A stretch of DNA of 64,000 nucleotides from Diphasiastrum complanatum (GCA_029204225.1 CM055114.1:13578144-13642143); one strand, 5' to 3'; shown: positions 35,062 through 49,391, counted from the first letter of the stretch. Translations and numbers: made by a program. Notes: generated by a model from the letters alone, not told the origin.

Positions 35062-37010
35062 CCCTTTTTAAGTGAACTCATGATTATGTTTTATATATTC
35101 TCATTCTTGAGTGGCCCACCGCTTACAACCATCATTTGCCATGAGAAACTTTATAAGACTAAGACAAACTTAATGTACTCGTATATGCATAAAATCTTGT
35201 TCGTACAAAATAGTAGAGGACTTGGAGCATGTCATTGCAAGGCCATGTGAATATAAAAGGTTAGGGAGAAGTGCCTAGCTATACGTTACCATGTAGATGC
35301 CATGTGGAGACAACTACATAATGCAAGCATAGTGGCCCAAACAACACTAGCTGGGCCAATTGATTGTTGCTTTTGAGCTCTTTGCAACTTTTTGTCCAAC
35401 ATTTTAAAATAGCCTCCCTTCATAATGGTTCCTCTGTTTGGAGAGTTACTCATAATGCTCACCCTTATGTAGCGAGTTATTAAAACCTATGAATAGGTCC
35501 CAAGAACACAATTCCATCTAGTTAAGACAAATGCATCCCCCCTCCCCAATTTAATTATATAAAAGTATTCCTATGGTAACAAAGACCCAGGCTTGAATGT
35601 TGGCTATGATGGTAAAGTGGGATATACCAAGGGTTTTGCTCTAAATCTTGTAGATACCTAGTGTGTTTGTCAGTATGAGAAAACCTCAAATAATGTATAC
35701 TGGCTTAAAGGCCCTTATAAGCATTTTCAAATACTCCTAGTATATAGATTGGTAGATGGTTAGAACCCTACAAAAATAAGATCGAGTTTTCATTGTTGGC
35801 AATTTCAAGTGTTAGATAGTTCTTTGATTCACACCTTTAAATTGTTAAGGTCAAAGACTTCACCTACACTCTAGAAATACAATTATAACTTTTGTGCGTT
35901 ATTTCTAGAGACCCTTTAAAATATTGGTGAAAGATTTCTATAGATGTTGTCTACGCATCACAATTTTTTTTCTCTCTCAAAGGAAACTGACCATAGATTA
36001 GATACTTTTTACACATTACAATTTACATGATGCAACCTTATGAAGCAATGCCATTTGCACCTTTGCACATTGAGACACAAGAAAAAATTGTTTAACAACA
36101 AAAGAATCTAATGGCTTATCACATACTTTTGGTTCTGATGTAGACACATAGAATTAGGAGATGAGGCCAGGTGCCAGACATCAATTTCTCACTGTGAAGG
36201 ATTGCCAATCTAGAAAATCTCCTATTATATTGTGCCACATGGCACACAACATTCAGCCTTATGTCGAGATAATGTTCAAAAGCAATTTCTATGATTGTGC
36301 TTCCATAGTGATGGAAGATATTTTTCATGATACACGAGAGCATGATTGTCCAAGTCATAAGATAGATAGAGACATTGATTGTAAGAGAGGAAGCATGTGT
36401 TTTCTCTCTCCTTGGTTGTTAAAAAAACCAAAAGCTTATGAAAATGTAGCATGGAAAACCCAAAATGGCTCTCACTCTTTCCACCTGGTTACCATACATA
36501 AAACGAGTAGGACATCTACTAAAAGCATCATTGTATGCCTCCCCACTATGTGGACCAATTATACGTGTATGGTATTTCAAAAAATGTCAATGCCCCTATC
36601 ATGAAGTTATATGTGAACCCTTATTCTTGTCTCTCAATAACCATCTAGCTTGAGTTGTGAGTTTTTGTGTCTGACACATTACATTGTATTAGCATCACCA
36701 TGTACACTGTAGTTTATTTGTAAGATAAAATAAATTTTGGAGTAGGCATACTCCCAAGGTTCCACTCACACATTAACCGAGACTTCAAGGTTGCCCCTTA
36801 TCCTACTCTACAACTCCAGGGAATAAGTTGGGGTTTCATAAAGTGCCTTGCACGACAGAGAATGTTGAAATTATGTCAATTTTTTGAGCATTCTCACCAT
36901 AACTCTCATGTGGACAACCAATAAAAATATTGACACATATTGCATGAAACTGTTGGGGGAATGTGCATGTGGATATGAGCTGCCACATGGCTCATGTACA
37001 TTAAATAGAA
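35062..37010. other. No recognisable gene
   Basis: AT-rich intergenic sequence. Open frames such as 36161-36604 lack domain features and look like chance. Confidence 0.45.
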
Positions 37011-37310
37011 TTTGCATGTGCCATGTTGCAGCTTGTCATTGGTTGCCCACATATATGTTATATGGGCAAAAAAGAACTAATTTTTTTTGTAAAAGGCCAC
37101 AAAAAAATGCAAAATAAAAAAAACTGCACTTGGTAAGTATGTAGAATAACAAAAGTCTCATAAAGAAATTTCCAACTTACGATTTAAGCAATGGAAGGCC
37201 CTTTTGTGCCATGTGGCAACCCGTCATTGGCTCTCCACATACATACTATGTTAACAAAAAAGACCAATTTTTTAATGTTAAAAACCACACAAAATGCAAA
37301 AACATTTTAA
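37011..37310 (+). repeat. Diverged tandem pair, period about 188 bp
   Basis: 37014-37090 and 37202-37275 align: GTGCCATGTTGCAGCTTGTCATTGG-like against GTGCCATGTGGCAACCCGTCATTGG-like, each followed by CCACATA and an AAAAAAGA block. Both are followed by A-rich CACAAAATGCAAAA sequence. Confidence 0.65.
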
Positions 37311-37627
37311 CACTTTGTGGAGTAGGACACAATTGTCCCATAGGCAGGCATTGAAGCAAAGTAGCGAGTTGGAATTAGGGTTTAAGGTGCCCAAAACATG
37401 AATAGGAAAGGAGCAGACAAAAAATGAGGAGAATGGGCAGGGGGGAGATAAGATTTGCACATGAGATAGGATTTGCACATAATGATTCTAGTGAAAATAA
37501 AGAAAAAAAAAAATGTTGAAGTGGGGTTGGTTGATCTAGGGGGGCTTGGGGATGGAGCTAAATGCCAATGTGAGTTTACATGGTGGGATAGGCAAGCCAA
37601 AGATATCATAGGTGTGACAATGTAAAA

Positions 37628-37933
37628 ATGGGAAAGAGGGAAATGCTTCGAGATTACATTGAACGGGTGAAACGCCTCAGATCGGAGTGCGAACCTGAGC
37701 TGATTAACGAAAATGCCATGATTATGTGGTTTTCGTCAGGTCTACCTAAACGGATCAGACGTGAGCTGAAACGCCATAATGAGTATGCACTCTTGCAAAA
37801 TGCTATGGACGATGCAATTCGGGAGGAGGATGAAGATTCAGATGATGAGCCGAATATCAATATGTTGCCTTATACAACAAGGCAGACTACTACGACATGT
37901 AGTGGCCTGTGGGAGGGCCATTGCCACAAATAA
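37628..37933 (+). pseudogene. Gypsy gag fragment
   Basis: The 101-codon frame reads as the C-terminal half of a retrotransposon gag capsid: a charged helix (DYIERVKRLRSE), a WFSSGLP turn and an acidic run (REEDEDSDDE). The GLP turn after a hydrophobic helix is typical of the plant retrotransposon gag domain. No zinc knuckle or pol follows. The upstream half is missing. Confidence 0.55.
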
Positions 37934-38500
37934 TGTGGGACTGGAGCAGCTAGTGGTGGTGGCCACGAGTTGCTTGGGGACCAGCTTATATGTGGAATAG
38001 CTTGACCAATGGGCCATTACCTCATGTAATTGTCTTTGGCAGAGTTTATGTGAATTTGGCAGCAGTGCGAATCTGTAAATTTGGCAAGCACCTCAATTTC
38101 TTCACGAGAATTTCCTAATTGCCTAGATCAAATGACCCGGATTGAACGATTGAACTCAAATGAATGGCCATAACTTCAATTGCTCAAATGGAATTCAAAT
38201 GATCATTCGACTTAGATTTTACTATGGTCAGGCAGATGAATCTATGAACTCGAAAGGCACCTTGAATTTTTCACGAGCACATCTTGGCCAATAGGCAATT
38301 GTTCATGAAATCTCACATGCTTATGCAAAACAGGCGAATTTATATGAGAGCGTTCTCCCGGGATATATGGGGCACATGGCGAACAACAATTCGCTTGGTT
38401 CAAATGGCGCATTGGCGTGAAGAGGCGACGAGCCTTGGGTGTTCTGGAATCTTCTAGAGACTTCTCGCGAGTCTCAAAGATAGGTGTTCTTTGCAAGCAC
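37934..38500. other. Diverged repeat shared with 50480-50830
   Basis: 38000-38055 (CCAATGGGCCATTA...TTGTCTTTGG) aligns with 50575-50625, and 38670-38720 aligns with 50745-50800 (TAGGCACCA, AAGGCCAAAA). No coding signal. Probably an old element present twice on the same strand. Confidence 0.4.
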
Positions 38501-38511
38501 CATGGTTGTGG

Positions 38512-38512
<1 letters not shown>

Positions 38513-38550
<38 letters not shown>
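38513..38550 (+). repeat. (CT)n microsatellite
   Basis: Short pure CT run. Confidence 0.9.
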
Positions 38551-38553
<3 letters not shown>

Positions 38554-39080
38554 CGTATCATCATAGGAGGCATTTCAATGTTATTCAAATTAACATAAAT
38601 GTGAGTAATGGGAAGGTCATTACAAGACACATGCAACTGAGTTTTGGACCCATTATTATGCAATAGAGTATAGGCACCAAAAAGGGCAAAAGATCTAGCC
38701 AATGACAAGTCATTACGATACTTAGATCCTACTTAATGATTGGAAAGATGAAAGTTTAGGTACGCACCTGGAGTCCGGGCTGGCATTTAGGTGCACTCAA
38801 GAACTTGGATTGGGATATGGGATGTAGTGAAGGGGGGCGTCATTTGGTCCCACATCAAAGACTTGGGGAGAAGAGCACTAGAGCAAAGGATTCAATTTCC
38901 AAGAAAGATGTGGATGGAGATTGTGAGGGGAGAAGCATGAAAGGGGTGTGCCACAAAAACATTAAAAAAATGAGCTGCCAACAATTCCAAAGAATTGGGC
39001 TTGTATTTTTGGGTCCATGCAAAACTCAAGACAAACAACGTTGTGACAAAACAAAGGCAAAGAGAGACAGAAGCTAATCA

Positions 39081-39105
39081 GCGAGAGAGAGAGAGAGAGA
39101 GAGAG
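39081..39105 (+). promoter_or_regulatory. GA tract upstream of the trihelix gene
   Basis: A (GA)n run of about 24 bases lies about 390 bp before the trihelix start. GA tracts in plant promoters and leaders can bind BPC/GAGA factors. Here that role is only suggested by position. Confidence 0.35.
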
Positions 39106-39168
39106 ATGGCGAGAGCGCGATCGATGGCGATGGCGATGGCGATGGCGATGGCGTTTAAGGGTTCATAG
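39106..39168 (+). CDS. Possible upstream ORF, MARARS(MA)n peptide
   Basis: The first ATG after the GA tract opens a 20-codon frame made of a (GATGGC)n run: MARARS, then alternating Met-Ala, then FKGS and a TAG at 39166-39168. Five in-frame ATGs in a row before the main start could reduce translation of the trihelix ORF if the transcript begins upstream. The transcription start is unknown, so this may simply be a microsatellite. Confidence 0.25.
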   Translation: MARARSMAMAMAMAMAFKGS

Positions 39169-39489
39169 TGCGAAGGGTAGATGAGGGATTGCGAGCTTTG
39201 GGTTGGGAGCCGAGGCGAAGCAGTGGCAGGGAGCTTCTCCTTGGAAGCGAAGGCCATGCAGTGAGCAAGAAAGATGGAAGAAGGCTTGTGAGGACATAGC
39301 ACAAGGGATGTGTGTTCTGGAATGGAGGCGAGGGGGAAAGAGGGAGCTTCCAAATGGGGGGGATTGATGAGGATTTCTGTGCTGGAAGAAGTTTGTGAAG
39401 TGGGTTTGGGTTTGTAGAGATGAAGATTGCGATGGGTTGTTTCAGCGGATGGTGAACAGGCTTAGATTTTTTTCTGTAATCTGACGGAA

Positions 39490-40353
39490 ATGGGGGATGT
39501 GGAGGCTGCAGCGCAGCTCGCAGTAGCTGGTAGGGCTTCGATGATCGCTGCTGGAGTTGGAGAGAGGGAGGATGAGGAGGTTTCAGCGGGGAGCCATAGT
39601 CAGAAGCAGCCTAGGATGCAAGATGAGATAGAGGGCAAGGACATAGGCAAAGATGCAGTGGCTTGGAGCGCACAGGCCACGGAAACGCTATTGCAAGTGT
39701 ATGCTGAGAAATGGGCTTCCATGAACTGCAGAAATTTCCGAGGAGAGGAGTGGGAGGCGTTGGCAAGCAGTGTGAATGAACGCTGCAGTTTCACGGCTTG
39801 GAAAGACATGAAAAATGGGAAGCAGTGTTCTTACAAGATGAGCAATTTGAAAAGGAAGTACAAGAGCGAGAAGGAGGTGTTGAGACTTCGCGGCGGCCTG
39901 TCGGAGTGGAAATGGTTTTCCAGGATGGAGGATATTTTTGCAAGCCACCCGAAGTACTTATCGTATGGTGTTTATGGAGATGGGGGTGAAGGTGAAGGGG
40001 CGCATGCGGCGGAGGCATTCGACAACGATGGTGCTTACAATGCCATTGAGGATCCAAATTCCAGCAGTTTGCCTGCTAGCAAGAGTGCTTCCACCACCAA
40101 TACAGATGGCGGTCTGCGTCCACATGGCGAGATGCAGGTGGATAGCAGTCCCCGCTCCAACACTTGCAAGCTGAGAGGAGTGGTAGTGGGAAAGCCTCCT
40201 AGGAAGAAGCATGCCATTTCCAACCATGTAGATGATTTCGCTGCCAGCATAAGCGAATCGATGAAGATGATGGCAAAGCAACAAGGGGAAATGATTGCGT
40301 TGATGCGAGAAATGGTTGCCAGCCAAGACAAACAGTTACATGCAAGTATCTAA
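39490..40353 (+). CDS. Trihelix (Myb/SANT-like) transcription factor, intronless
   Basis: A 287-codon ORF. Residues 57-150 form a trihelix DNA-binding domain: helix 1 starts at W59 (WSAQATETLLQVYAEKW), helix 2 has W88 (EEWEALASSVNERC), the third region has QC (112-113) and LKRKYKSEK, and the fourth helix has WKWFSRMEDIF (140-150). This tryptophan pattern and the KKYK-type motif fit the SIP1/ASIL branch of plant trihelix factors, which bind GT-type promoter elements in the nucleus. GKPPRKKH (234-241) is a likely nuclear signal. Residues 245-280 form an amphipathic helix rich in Met and Gln, as in the C-terminal coiled coil of the family. The ATG at 39490 is the first in this frame after an upstream stop. 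A GCAAGTATCT near the stop resembles a weak 5' splice site, so the true C-terminus may continue. No frame damage is seen. Confidence 0.8.
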   Translation: MGDVEAAAQLAVAGRASMIAAGVGEREDEEVSAGSHSQKQPRMQDEIEGKDIGKDAVAWSAQATETLLQVYAEKWASMNCRNFRGEEWEALASSVNERCSFTAWKDMKNGKQCSYKMSNLKRKYKSEKEVLRLRGGLSEWKWFSRMEDIFASHPKYLSYGVYGDGGEGEGAHAAEAFDNDGAYNAIEDPNSSSLPASKSASTTNTDGGLRPHGEMQVDSSPRSNTCKLRGVVVGKPPRKKHAISNHVDDFAASISESMKMMAKQQGEMIALMREMVASQDKQLHASI

Positions 40354-40902
40354 CCATGTAGGGCTCGCTTCTTAGCAGTACTACAACGAAATAGTCTACG
40401 CAAGCTTCGTCAGCACGCTTCTATCTCAGTCTTTGTTCCTTATAAAACTTCTAGCTAAAATACTTAGCGGCTCCATATTTAGTACCTGTCTTCAGAGCTT
40501 CGTAGGGTAAGTATTTCTTCCCTCCGAGTCTCATCTATGTTAGGGGAGGGATCCACAGCTTTCTCAAAAAAGATGGCTCCTTTATTGGCTTTGAGACTGG
40601 CTTCACTATTCTGGTATGCCATGGATAGAACGTACTCTGGCTTATAAAGCTCCAAAGAGCACCCTAGTATGACCTGCATATGTCGTCATCAACATAGCAC
40701 TATGATTTCTAAGCTACCCAGATGTATTGATTTTTCGGCCAAGCAGATGAAAATGTGAAACAAACTTGAAAAGAACTGGTTGTTAGTCTATCTGTTCTTC
40801 TTATCAAGGCTGCAGAACTGTTACTCAGGAGATGACCTTGTTTGTGTATGTGCAGATGCCTGTGCCATTGCTGATCTTACCCACGGTTTTCTTCTTTTGC
40901 AG
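40354..40902. other. Sequence between the trihelix ORF and golgin-like exons
   Basis: Probably the 3' untranslated region of the trihelix gene, followed by an intron or upstream exon that I cannot identify. A 66-codon minus-strand frame (40479-40679) is open, but I do not recognise it. Confidence 0.4.
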
Positions 40903-41504
40903 GAAGTAGATGGCCCTGGTATTCTAACCACAAGAGAAGTTGTAGAGATCAGAAAGAAAATAGAATCTATAGAACGGGACTTAGTTCCACTCAAGCAAAT
41001 TTGTACCAAGAAGGTGAATTTTCTTAATGATCCATAAGCCTACTGTGAGTAATTTAATTTCTCTAGTTGATTGTTTCATGGATATCATAGCAATAAATAT
41101 TCTTCAGGAAATGGAGCTGAAGGGTGCAATGGAGGCTTACGATGAGAAGAGCAAGCTTAAAGGCGATCTAGTTAACAGGTTGATAGAGGTATGTTAGATC
41201 AATCAATCTGTTGTATCGGTTATTGTTTTATAGTTTGGGCTTGACATGCAGGATTTGTCTCTTTCACAGGCACCACTAATTCATGTGCCCAAGTTCTTAA
41301 TTCCTATGGATGATGTACTTATGCTGCAATAGCTTCAGAGTGGTTTTAAAGTTCTGTTCAGGGGCAAGATGATGAGCATATTTGTATGTTTTTTCCTAGG
41401 TTGTTACCGAAAATGACAGATTGAAAATGAGGAAGTTGATTGAACTTCATAGACACACAGAGTCCATGACAAGACATCACAGTACAGCTCAATACGTTCC
41501 TTAA
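40903..41504 (+). CDS. RAB6-interacting-golgin-like (DUF662) C-terminal exons, partial
   Basis: Three exons join in phase 0 through canonical sites: 40903-41013 (after TTTTGCAG, before GTGAAT), 41108-41188 (after CTTCAG, before GTATGT) and 41400-41504 (after TTCCTAG, ending TAA). The product is a charged coiled coil with REVVEIRKKIESIERDLVPL, then GAMEAYDEKS and GDLVNRLIE, then ENDRLKMRKLIEL. This follows the C-terminal half of plant DUF662/GORAB proteins, which have RKKID...ELKPL, EALEAFNEKN and ESERLRMKKLEEL in this order. The animal relative binds Rab6 at the Golgi. The role in plants is less clear. The N-terminal exons were not found between this locus and the trihelix gene, so it may be a gene fragment or use a distant first exon. 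Coding identity is firm; intactness is not. Confidence 0.65.
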
Positions 41505-44531
<3,027 letters not shown>

Positions 44532-44967
44532 AATCACACGATATTATTGAGGAATTGCAAAGAGAGTTTATGACAAAAATGTAACCTCAAAAGGAAGAAC
44601 ATGTTTAACAATGCTTCAAACAACAAAAAGAATTCCATAGAGTTTTTTGTGGATGATCTTGGGACTTTTGTTTGGGTATATAAGCTTGGAATCATTATTT
44701 GCAAAAATACAAAAAATGTCATTTAAAAAAGTCCATAGTTTTTTGGTTGAAGTTATTTAATGGTGGTGAAAAACTTATTCAAGATGTTATTAGATGACAC
44801 AAGGTATGCTCCATAGGAAAATATGAATCGTAATTGCATAAGTGATCAAGAATGTTTGTGAAGTTGTTCATTTTGTACCCTCCAAATGTGGGAACATGCT
44901 CCACACATGTGAGATCTACATATGTACATAATGATGAGAAAATACCAAGCTAAATTTTGGAAAATCT

Positions 44968-45095
44968 TCACAGAGGAGATCTAGATGGAGCAACATGAAG
45001 GTGTTATTAAGGAAGGTGAATAATCCGAAGTATGTCTCTTGTTCAAAAGCTTATATGGGCTTAAACAAGCCCCAAGGTCTTGGTATGTCACATAC
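44968..45095 (+). pseudogene. Copia RT fragment
   Basis: The frame reads an EEI...MEQHEG block and then LLFKSLYGLKQAPRSWY (45031-45084), the hallmark box of copia RT before the YVDD motif. Two stops (after EEI and after KEGE) and no flanking domains show a dead fragment. It forms the left flank of the non-LTR element. Confidence 0.75.
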
Positions 45096-45293
45096 GTACT
45101 TAAGAATTGATGAATATAAAAGTCGTCTTTCATTTCATTGGCATATTAGTAGCTATTGAGGAAGCTACTAAAACTATCTATTATTTGCATTATCCCATGA
45201 GAAACAAGGTGATAAACAAATCACGAGGAGCTTTGACATATGTTAGAAATTTTCATTTTTGCAATTTAAAAGAATGCTTTTCAATTGGAAATC

Positions 45294-45320
45294 ACCTAAA
45301 CATGACACATCAGCTTATAA
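45294..45320. repeat. Target-site duplication of the non-LTR element, left copy
   Basis: A 27-bp sequence starting ACCTAAACATGACACATC, identical to 49539-49565. Duplications of this length are typical of target-primed reverse transcription by non-LTR elements. Confidence 0.85.
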
Positions 45321-46226
45321 GAGTAGTCACAATACCTGGATTCGGATGTCTCTCCTATCGTTGACGCTTTGTATTCTTTGGAAACTGCTGGACGACTTTC
45401 CTTTCTTTCTTAGTATTTTTTATTGTTGGAGAGAACAGGAGGTTTATGCTTCGTCTTCTGACGATTCGGTGTTTTTGGCGGGGTGGAGAGATGAATTCAG
45501 AAATTTTGAGCTTTAGTTTCATTCCCGCTCGCCTATCAGTTTCTGGATCGATTGCTTTTCTTCAAGAGAGCTGCTAATTTCTTGTTTGATTCCATCAATA
45601 TCATCACGAAGGCAGAACATCCCTCGCATTCCAAGCGAAGAGATTGTCGAAATCCCACCTTTTCGGAAAAGCATTTGATCGAGACAGACACAACCGCAAC
45701 AACATCCAGTTCATAAATCGATCGATCACGATATGCAAGACTAGCTCTTGGACACTGCTACGATGAAACAGATGCTTGAATCGCTCTTTCAACAGTAAAA
45801 TCGGCCATCCTGTTGAATATCTAGTCGTTGTCAGACGCCCGTGGGTTGCAATCCAGAAAGGAGCAGGAGGCAGCGCGATCCTCCAACGGGTGCGTGAAGG
45901 AGATAGGTTAGAATGTAGTAATTTGGGGTCTTCCCGCTTTGCAAGAAAGAGTGGAAAGCTGTAAACCTGGAGTAGAAAGAGTTGAAGGCTTTGCGGCAAT
46001 AGTGGTGATCAAGGAGCTGATTTCCGATAGTAGGCGACCTATCACAGCTAGATTTCTTCAGGTTTGGATAAGCAAGCATACAATTAGAGTTATAAACGGG
46101 TCAGGACAGATTGTAGGGCAGCCAGTCACTGGCGTTAGTCTTTGAAAACTCATTCTACTGAAAAGCAAAGCCTGCAGGATTCGTAGCAGGGTCTTGTTGG
46201 CCAACAAGGAGGCTTCACACTAATTT
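45321..46226 (+). other. 5' region of the non-LTR element
   Basis: No conserved domain seen. Short open frames (45776-45964, 45939-46145) are of unknown meaning. A perfect 16-bp palindrome CTTGTTGGCCAACAAG lies at 46193-46208, just before the main ORF. CCTGCAGG lies nearby (46171-46178). Confidence 0.45.
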
Positions 46227-47300
46227 TTGGAATCTTCGGAGGCAGCGACTGGATCTTTACCTGTCAATATGGTTCCTCAAGAATCTTCTCATCCTTTGCA
46301 ACTCCCGGATTTCAATCCTCTTGTTCAACGTGGAGAAAAGAGACCTGCTTCCCCTTCAGAGCATCCTTCTAGTGCTTCCCCTTCTTGCGCGCGTCGTGAA
46401 GCCCACCGTGATGTTGCGGATTCCTTGCTTGTCTCCTCTGGCCAGGTGGTGCCATACTATCCGCCCCATCTTCGCCATCAGCTTTCTTCCTCTCTTTCTG
46501 TTTCTCAGCTTTCTCCTTCTTCCTCTTCTCGCCCCCCCGTGTTCCATGTGCAGGCTGTGGTCGCCTTTATGTGCAAGGTGCCAGTCTTTCTCGCCATCAT
46601 AATGCTTGCTCTGCTTTTCGTGAACAACTCGCATTAACCAATGTCGACCTTGCACCCCATCCTGCTCCCACTTCGCCACCTGACTCAGCTTGGACCTGGA
46701 TTCGCTCCCTTGATATTTTGACCGCTTTTCACTTGGGTTTTCCTCGTCCTCGTCTTTATGCACACATTCCCTTTGCCTTGCGCTTAGACGTCCAGAGAGC
46801 TTTGTCCTTACCTTTGTCTCGTCTGGCTTCCAACCATTTTGATATTGTAGCTTGGCATGCCTTTTTGCATTTTCCTCTCTGGTGTTTGCCTCTGCCTCCT
46901 CGGGGTGGTGATGCTAGTCATAGGGAAACTCGCAACAGGATTCGTCGCTCAGGAAATTGGGAAAATATGCAAGAAGAGCATTTCCTTCGCTGTCATGCGC
47001 TTGCTGCTCAGCGGGATTCGACTTCAAATGGTGTTTCTATACCCACTGTTCATCGTCGGTTGCGTCGCTGTGTTTTACTTGGGCAAGTGGGTGAGTATTC
47101 TCGTGCAGCTTGTGCTCTAGCTCCTACAAGTCCAGCTACTCCTTCTGTTCCCACCCTTCAGGCTTTGGAGCTTCTTCACCCACCGGCAGATGACTCCCTT
47201 CCTTCTTTTGTTGAGGACTTTGAACCTGATTCCGATTTGCAGCTCTCGAAACCTCATTTTCTTAATGCTTTTCTACGCAGCCCTCATTTGTCAACTGGGG
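46227..47300 (+). pseudogene. Non-LTR ORF, N-terminal region with zinc finger
   Basis: The frame opens near 46227, with the first ATG at about 46269, and encodes a Ser/Pro-rich segment to about 46530. An indel in a run of seven C (46532-46538) shifts the frame. The continuing frame (to 47364) begins with CAGCGRLYVQGASLSRHHNAC (46547-46609; C-X2-C-X12-H-X3-C), resembling the N-terminal zinc fingers of R2-like elements, which contact target DNA. A helical region of about 200 residues follows (LDILTAFHLGF, HIPFALRLDVQRAL) with an HAFLHFPLWCLP segment, and then a linker (SVPTLQALELLHPP) toward RT. From about 47297 the sequence is unrelated to the family. Confidence 0.7.
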
Positions 47301-47512
47301 GGAACCAAATCCCATTGCAAAATAGAGAAGTTTTCATAAATGGATTATCTGATTGCCAATACTAAATTCCCAATTGTGTTGGATTATTTTCTGAGAAGAA
47401 GTGGATGAATCTTGGAGATTGATCCACCATTCCACTGAGTTATGATGTTTCCTCAAGAGAAAAATCAACAAAAAAACACATTCATACATTAGTACAATTC
47501 TGTTTCCCGAGG
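47297..47512. other. Unrelated 216-bp segment replacing the RT start
   Basis: The GC-balanced element sequence is interrupted by an AT-rich block with stops in all plus frames. Its ends read GGGGAACCA and (reverse complement) GGGAAACA, a possible short inverted terminus. About 100 residues of RT (fingers and the first catalytic Asp) are absent. It could be a small DNA element plus deletion, or filler DNA at a deletion. Confidence 0.5.
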
Positions 47513-49391
47513 GGCCATTTTCGAAGAACTTCGTGCAGCTCACGGTCCTCTCGCTCAGCCCATCTCGTTTGTTCGCTCTTTTTATTCCATGGATGCGCCT
47601 CTATATTTCAGTCATGCTTCTCGCTTAGGTGATGTTTCGGTTATCTCGTCTGCTGAGACAAGGTGATCCCTTGGGTGGTGTTCTTTTTGCTTTGGCGCAC
47701 TTTCGGGCATTGCATGCTTCTTCTGCTGCTTTTCCTTCTTGTTTGTTTCCCTCTATTGCTGATGACGCGCATATTGTGGGACCTGCTAATGATGTCTTTC
47801 CTGTTTTCCTACATTTCTCTCAACAACTTTCGGCTTTGGGCCTCACTGTCAATCCCTCTAAGTGCGTTGCTTGGTGTCCTCAGGGCCTCATTTACCTACA
47901 GGTTTCAATACTCCAGTTGATGAGATTAGAGTGCTTGGTATTCCTATAGGTTTCTCGGATTTTGTGGCTTCCTCTTTGCGGGACACTTTGGATGCACATC
48001 TTCGTCACGCTGATCTACTACCAAAGCTTGGCAATGCTCAAGTTGCTCTAGGGATTCTCACTCAATGCTTCGCTCAACGGCTAAGTTATATTCTACGGTG
48101 TGTTCCTCCTTCTCCTGATGTTTTGGCTTTGCTATAGGATTTCGATAATACTTTATCAGATATTCTGGGTCACTTGATGGGTTCAGAATCCTTTCGTATT
48201 CCCAATGGTCAGTTCGTTAAGCGACAAGTCTCTCTTCCCGCTTCGTCCAGAGGTGTTGGTCTTTCTTGCAGAGCTTCTATTGCTCCAACTGCTTTTGTGG
48301 GAGGTCTGGCCCTTGTTGCCTCTGCACTTATCTCTCAGTTTCAGCAGGACAGCAAGCCCATTCTTCTCGATTCAGTAGCTCATGTGCAAACATGCATTCT
48401 TCCTTTCCAACAACATCTTCGTGCGGCCAAGGATCTCAATCCTCCACATGTGCGAGCTTCTTTGCCTCCCTTTGAGTCTTCGCTTAGCCATCAGCGTGCT
48501 CATTTTCAGAAGTATTTTTTGGAGCGCTTCCACTCTCATGCTTTCACTCAGCTTCTCATTGATTCACCTTCCGATGAGACTCGGGCTCGCCTTTTGTCTT
48601 GTGCAGGCCCGGGTGCTGGTGCTTGGCTTGTTGCGCGCCTTGTTGTTCTACACTTGCACCTTTCTTCAGAGTTGTTTCTCGCCGCTCTTCGGGTTAGGTT
48701 GGGTCTCCCTCATCCAGTGCTGGCAGGTTTGACAAAATGTTCCTGTGGTCACCTTGTCGATCCTATTGGCACTCATCTCATGCGTTGCCCTTCTGGCGGA
48801 GAGTGTACTACGACTCATGATTCCATTCGTACGTTATTGGCATCTATTGCTCATGAGTGCGGCTTTCATGTTGTTCGGGAGCAAACCCACATCTTGCCTG
48901 TGTCTGATTCACAGTCGCCTTGGCGTCGAGTTGATCTTGTTCTTTCGCGCGAGGGGATTCGCACGCTTGGGGATGTTGTTGTTGCTGATCCTTCGTGGCC
49001 TGACCTCCTTCGTCGTGCTTCAACTACTCAGGGTGCCGCTGCTTCTCATGCAGCTCTAGATAAAGAGCGAGATTATTCACATTGCACTCATGGAGAAGGC
49101 TTTATCCCTTTTGCCTTGGAAACATATGGGTGCCTGCATAAGAAATTCGATGATTTTCTATCATCCTATGCAGGTTTTGCAGCGAAACTTCAAGGTCGTG
49201 GTGCCTCACCTTTATCTATCATTACGACTTATTATCGTCAACGAGTTTCGATGACTTTACAACGCACTCAGGCACTTGCAATACTTCGACGTGCCGTAGT
49301 TGCAGGAATGGCTGCTTCACAGCTTCCTGCACTACCTAAACTTCCAACTGTCTTAACTAGCGACTTACACCAAGCAGTAGGCTTTATGTAG
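47513..49391 (+). pseudogene. Non-LTR ORF: RT palm, Cys/His knuckle, PD-(D/E)XK-like domain
   Basis: RT reads GAIFEELRAAHG, then (frameshift near 47655) RQGDPLGGVLFALAHF, the catalytic SIADDAHIVGP (ADD at 47758-47766) and GLTVNPSKCVAW. After a second shift near 47900 it reads VLGIPIG. A TAG at 48136-48138 splits it from the last frame (48174-49391, 405 codons). That frame has a thumb-like helical region, C189-x-C191...H201-x3-C205, and then a putative endonuclease: E236, R252-x-D254, D267 after 12 residues, K297 and Y301. In R2-type proteins a CCHC knuckle is followed by (R/K)PD-X12-14-(D/E) and a lysine, so order and spacing agree, although Pro is replaced by Val. ALETYG and an Arg-rich C-terminal helix follow. 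Confidence 0.8.

Noticed and set aside
36161-36604. 147-codon plus-strand frame
   Set aside because: Composition follows local sequence and no motif or neighbour supports a gene.
40479-40679. 66-codon minus-strand frame between the trihelix and golgin-like loci
   Set aside because: Unrecognised and in a likely 3' untranslated or intronic region.
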